Shown: one piece after another, positions 6,203 to 7,653 of the stretch | Numbering within the stretch: the first letter of the stretch is position 1 | How the letters are laid out: every line of letters starts with the position of its first letter | From: Helicobacter sp. | Lineage (GTDB): Bacteria > Campylobacterota > Campylobacteria > Campylobacterales > Helicobacteraceae | Reading direction: 5' to 3' | Length of the DNA: 7,653 nucleotides | Assembly: GCA_029257755.1 (NCBI GenBank) | Contig: JARIAP010000015.1 | Span: 1 to 7,653 of the forward strand | The notes under the pieces: model-generated | The model's database searches: none | Told to the model about the DNA's origin: nothing | The model's input: the letters and a program-made list of their open reading frames with translations, nothing else | Position numbers and translations under genes: made by a program

Positions 6203-7231
6203 TCAAGTTGTGCTATTACTAACTTTTCCCCACATAAGCTTATATTTCCTTTTCACAAATTCAACTTCTTCTTGAGTTTTTTGCAATTGTTGCCTTAATA
6301 TCTCAATCGTCTTTTTATCATCATCATAAATTTCTTGCATAGAAACAAGAGCTTCTTTTAAAAAGCTATTCTCACTTTTAAAAGCTGAAATTGTTTCATC
6401 TTTAGAGCTTAACACTTTATCATGCAATCCTAAAATGGTAGCAATAGTTTTTTCTACAAATACAGGATCAAGTGCATTTCCATTCATATCAATAGATACA
6501 AGTCTATTTTCTACTTTCTTTATAAGTGCTGAAGTTCCTGTGCTAGCTTCAACATATATTCTTCCCCCCTCTTCCTTACTTTTAATAACTTTATCATTTA
6601 TTAATTCTTCTACTTTTTCTTTTTCTAAACCAGAAAGTCGCAAAAATTCATCTAAAAGCAACCAAGTTTCTTGCTTGTTTGATGAGTTATTTTCAACAAT
6701 TTGTTTATATTTTTCTTGTTTTGATTCTATAACATCAGATTCTATGTTTAACAATTCTTCTTGTATTACCTTATTATTAGATGCTTGTTTGTTTTCTATT
6801 GCTTTAGTTCTTTGCTGGTTTTGTATATGCAAAGATTCATTATTCAATGAATTATTTATTTGTTGATTAATTTTTGCATTCGCATTCTTAGAGTTTAATA
6901 TCGTTACATTATCTTTTGATAAAGAGTTTGATACTAGATTATCTATTGATTGTTTTTGTGCATCTTTATTGTTATCTAACTTTATATGTTCATCATCAAT
7001 CCAATCTTCCATACTCTCTTTAATTGTTTTTGCATTTGCTATATTTGGAAAGTCTTGTTGTGATTTTATTACTTCTTTATTTGCTTCACCACTTAGTATT
7101 TTTTGTGTTTCTTGCACTCGTTCTTGTAATATAATCTTTTCGTTTTGTAAATCTTGTGTATTTTGAAAACTTTCTTGCATTTCTCTTATAGTTTTGAAAC
7201 CCTGTAAATTAGTGCTACCTCGTTCTGCCAT
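6203..7231 (-). CDS. DUF3972-like protein with HTH-like core and long N-terminal extension
   Basis: A 342-residue protein, function unknown. The conserved part is about 188-338. A segment (about 189-243, WLLLDEFLRLSG then EKVEELI and IKSKEEGGRIYVEAS) resembles the helix-turn-helix and wing of MerR/excisionase-like domains, as in the DUF3972 (UPF0763) family of Epsilonproteobacteria. A C-terminal coiled coil follows (about 270-335), ending in YKLMWGKV. In C. jejuni, as I recall, the family member sits between purE and glyQ, matching the purE neighbour here. The first 187 residues are an Asn/Gln/Lys/Ser-rich, low-complexity, probably disordered or coiled extension, longer than I expect for the family. 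The protein has no cysteine and no membrane segment. The ATG has AAGGA (7237-7241) five bases upstream, and only 13 bases separate it from the purE stop, so the two share a transcript. Confidence 0.8.
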   Translation of the reverse strand: MAERGSTNLQGFKTIREMQESFQNTQDLQNEKIILQERVQETQKILSGEANKEVIKSQQDFPNIANAKTIKESMEDWIDDEHIKLDNNKDAQKQSIDNLVSNSLSKDNVTILNSKNANAKINQQINNSLNNESLHIQNQQRTKAIENKQASNNKVIQEELLNIESDVIESKQEKYKQIVENNSSNKQETWLLLDEFLRLSGLEKEKVEELINDKVIKSKEEGGRIYVEASTGTSALIKKVENRLVSIDMNGNALDPVFVEKTIATILGLHDKVLSSKDETISAFKSENSFLKEALVSMQEIYDDDKKTIEILRQQLQKTQEEVEFVKRKYKLMWGKVSNSTT

Positions 7232-7244
7232 AATTTTCCTTTCA

Positions 7245-7653
7245 TTAACTACTAATTATTTCTTTGCGAATGTCTTGCGTATCTTGCTCTAATTTATATG
7301 CCCGATCATTTCTTTCATCTTCAAGCATTCTTGATAAATAAGAATATTGTGGCAATAAAGCTAAGATTTGCATAGCATAAAATGCTGCATTAATTGCACC
7401 TGCTTTACCTACACTCATTGTAGCAACAGGAACTGCTTGTGGCATTTGAACGCTTGATAAAAGTGCATCTAAACCATCAAGTACACCTCCTGCAAGTGGG
7501 ACTGCAATAACTGGTTTTAGGGTATGTGCTGCAATTGCACCTGCTAAATGTGCCGCCATACCTGCTGCACCAATAAAAACTTCTGCACCACGATCTTGAG
7601 AATCTATAACTATATCTTTTGTTCTTGTTGGGGTTCTATGTGCCGATGATACA
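7245..7653 (-). CDS. purE: PurE, N5-carboxyaminoimidazole ribonucleotide mutase (N-terminus outside window)
   Basis: Moves the carboxyl of N5-CAIR to C4 to give CAIR in de novo purine synthesis; a cytosolic octamer in class I enzymes. The frame is open to the right edge with 135 residues visible, so roughly 25-30 N-terminal residues (including the usual GSxSD motif) are missing. Visible signatures are SSAHRTP at the edge, which holds the catalytic His, then FIGAAGMAAHLAGAIAAHT, the PLAGG segment, the LLSSVQMPQAVPVAT segment and GKAGAINAAFYAMQILAL. The Met at 7559 lies within the conserved GMAAHLAG block and is not the start. The C-terminal tail after ILAL is charged and helical. It is the upstream partner of the DUF3972-like gene; the operon promoter lies beyond the window. 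Confidence 0.93.
   Translation of the reverse strand, partial: VSSAHRTPTRTKDIVIDSQDRGAEVFIGAAGMAAHLAGAIAAHTLKPVIAVPLAGGVLDGLDALLSSVQMPQAVPVATMSVGKAGAINAAFYAMQILALLPQYSYLSRMLEDERNDRAYKLEQDTQDIRKEIISS

Noticed and set aside
6435..7166. Plus-strand open frames opposite the DUF3972-like gene, Ser/Phe/Cys-rich and hydrophobic
   Set aside because: They are complements of the Lys/Asn/Gln/Glu-rich low-complexity codons on the real strand. The apparent membrane-like character is an artefact.
7245..7559. ATG at 7559 as the start of a short 104-residue protein
   Set aside because: The frame continues upstream with PurE motifs (SAHRTP, then FIGAAGM), and this Met lies within a conserved block, so the gene is simply cut by the window edge.

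Overview
The window is about 75-80% A+T. Its gene content points to a member of the Campylobacterales (Epsilonproteobacteria), most likely Helicobacter. The clues are a chemoreceptor typical of that group, a DUF3972-type protein directly after purE (an arrangement I recall from Campylobacter jejuni), and promoters built on an extended -10 (TGNTATAAT) with poor -35 elements. No mobile element, CRISPR array or phage gene is visible.

Layout. Positions 1-41 hold the first 13 codons of a leftward gene that runs out of the window. A 290-base AT-rich divergent control region (42-331) follows, with a nested palindrome over the leftward promoter. A rightward chemoreceptor gene (332-1996) comes next. 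It is followed by a two-gene rightward unit: a protein with a C-terminal J domain (2185-2970) and NAD kinase (2991-3875). Only three bases after the nadK stop lies the stop of a leftward unit made of ispA (5487-4606) and an unrecognised helical protein (4586-3879). A gene-poor AT-rich stretch (5488-5884) leads to a leftward CAU-anticodon tRNA (5885-5962) with a near-consensus promoter. The right end is a leftward operon of purE (cut by the window edge) and a DUF3972-like gene with a long N-terminal extension.

Function. The window mixes core housekeeping with environment sensing. NadK makes NADP, IspA makes farnesyl diphosphate for quinone and cell-wall lipid carriers, PurE acts in de novo purine synthesis, and the tRNA decodes AUG or AUA. 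The chemoreceptor would feed CheA/CheW. The least explained parts are the helical protein after ispA, the N-terminal half of the J-domain protein, the Asn/Gln/Lys/Ser-rich extension of the DUF3972 protein, and the palindrome at 93-140. I see no clear evidence of an undescribed multi-gene system; these four are the best leads.
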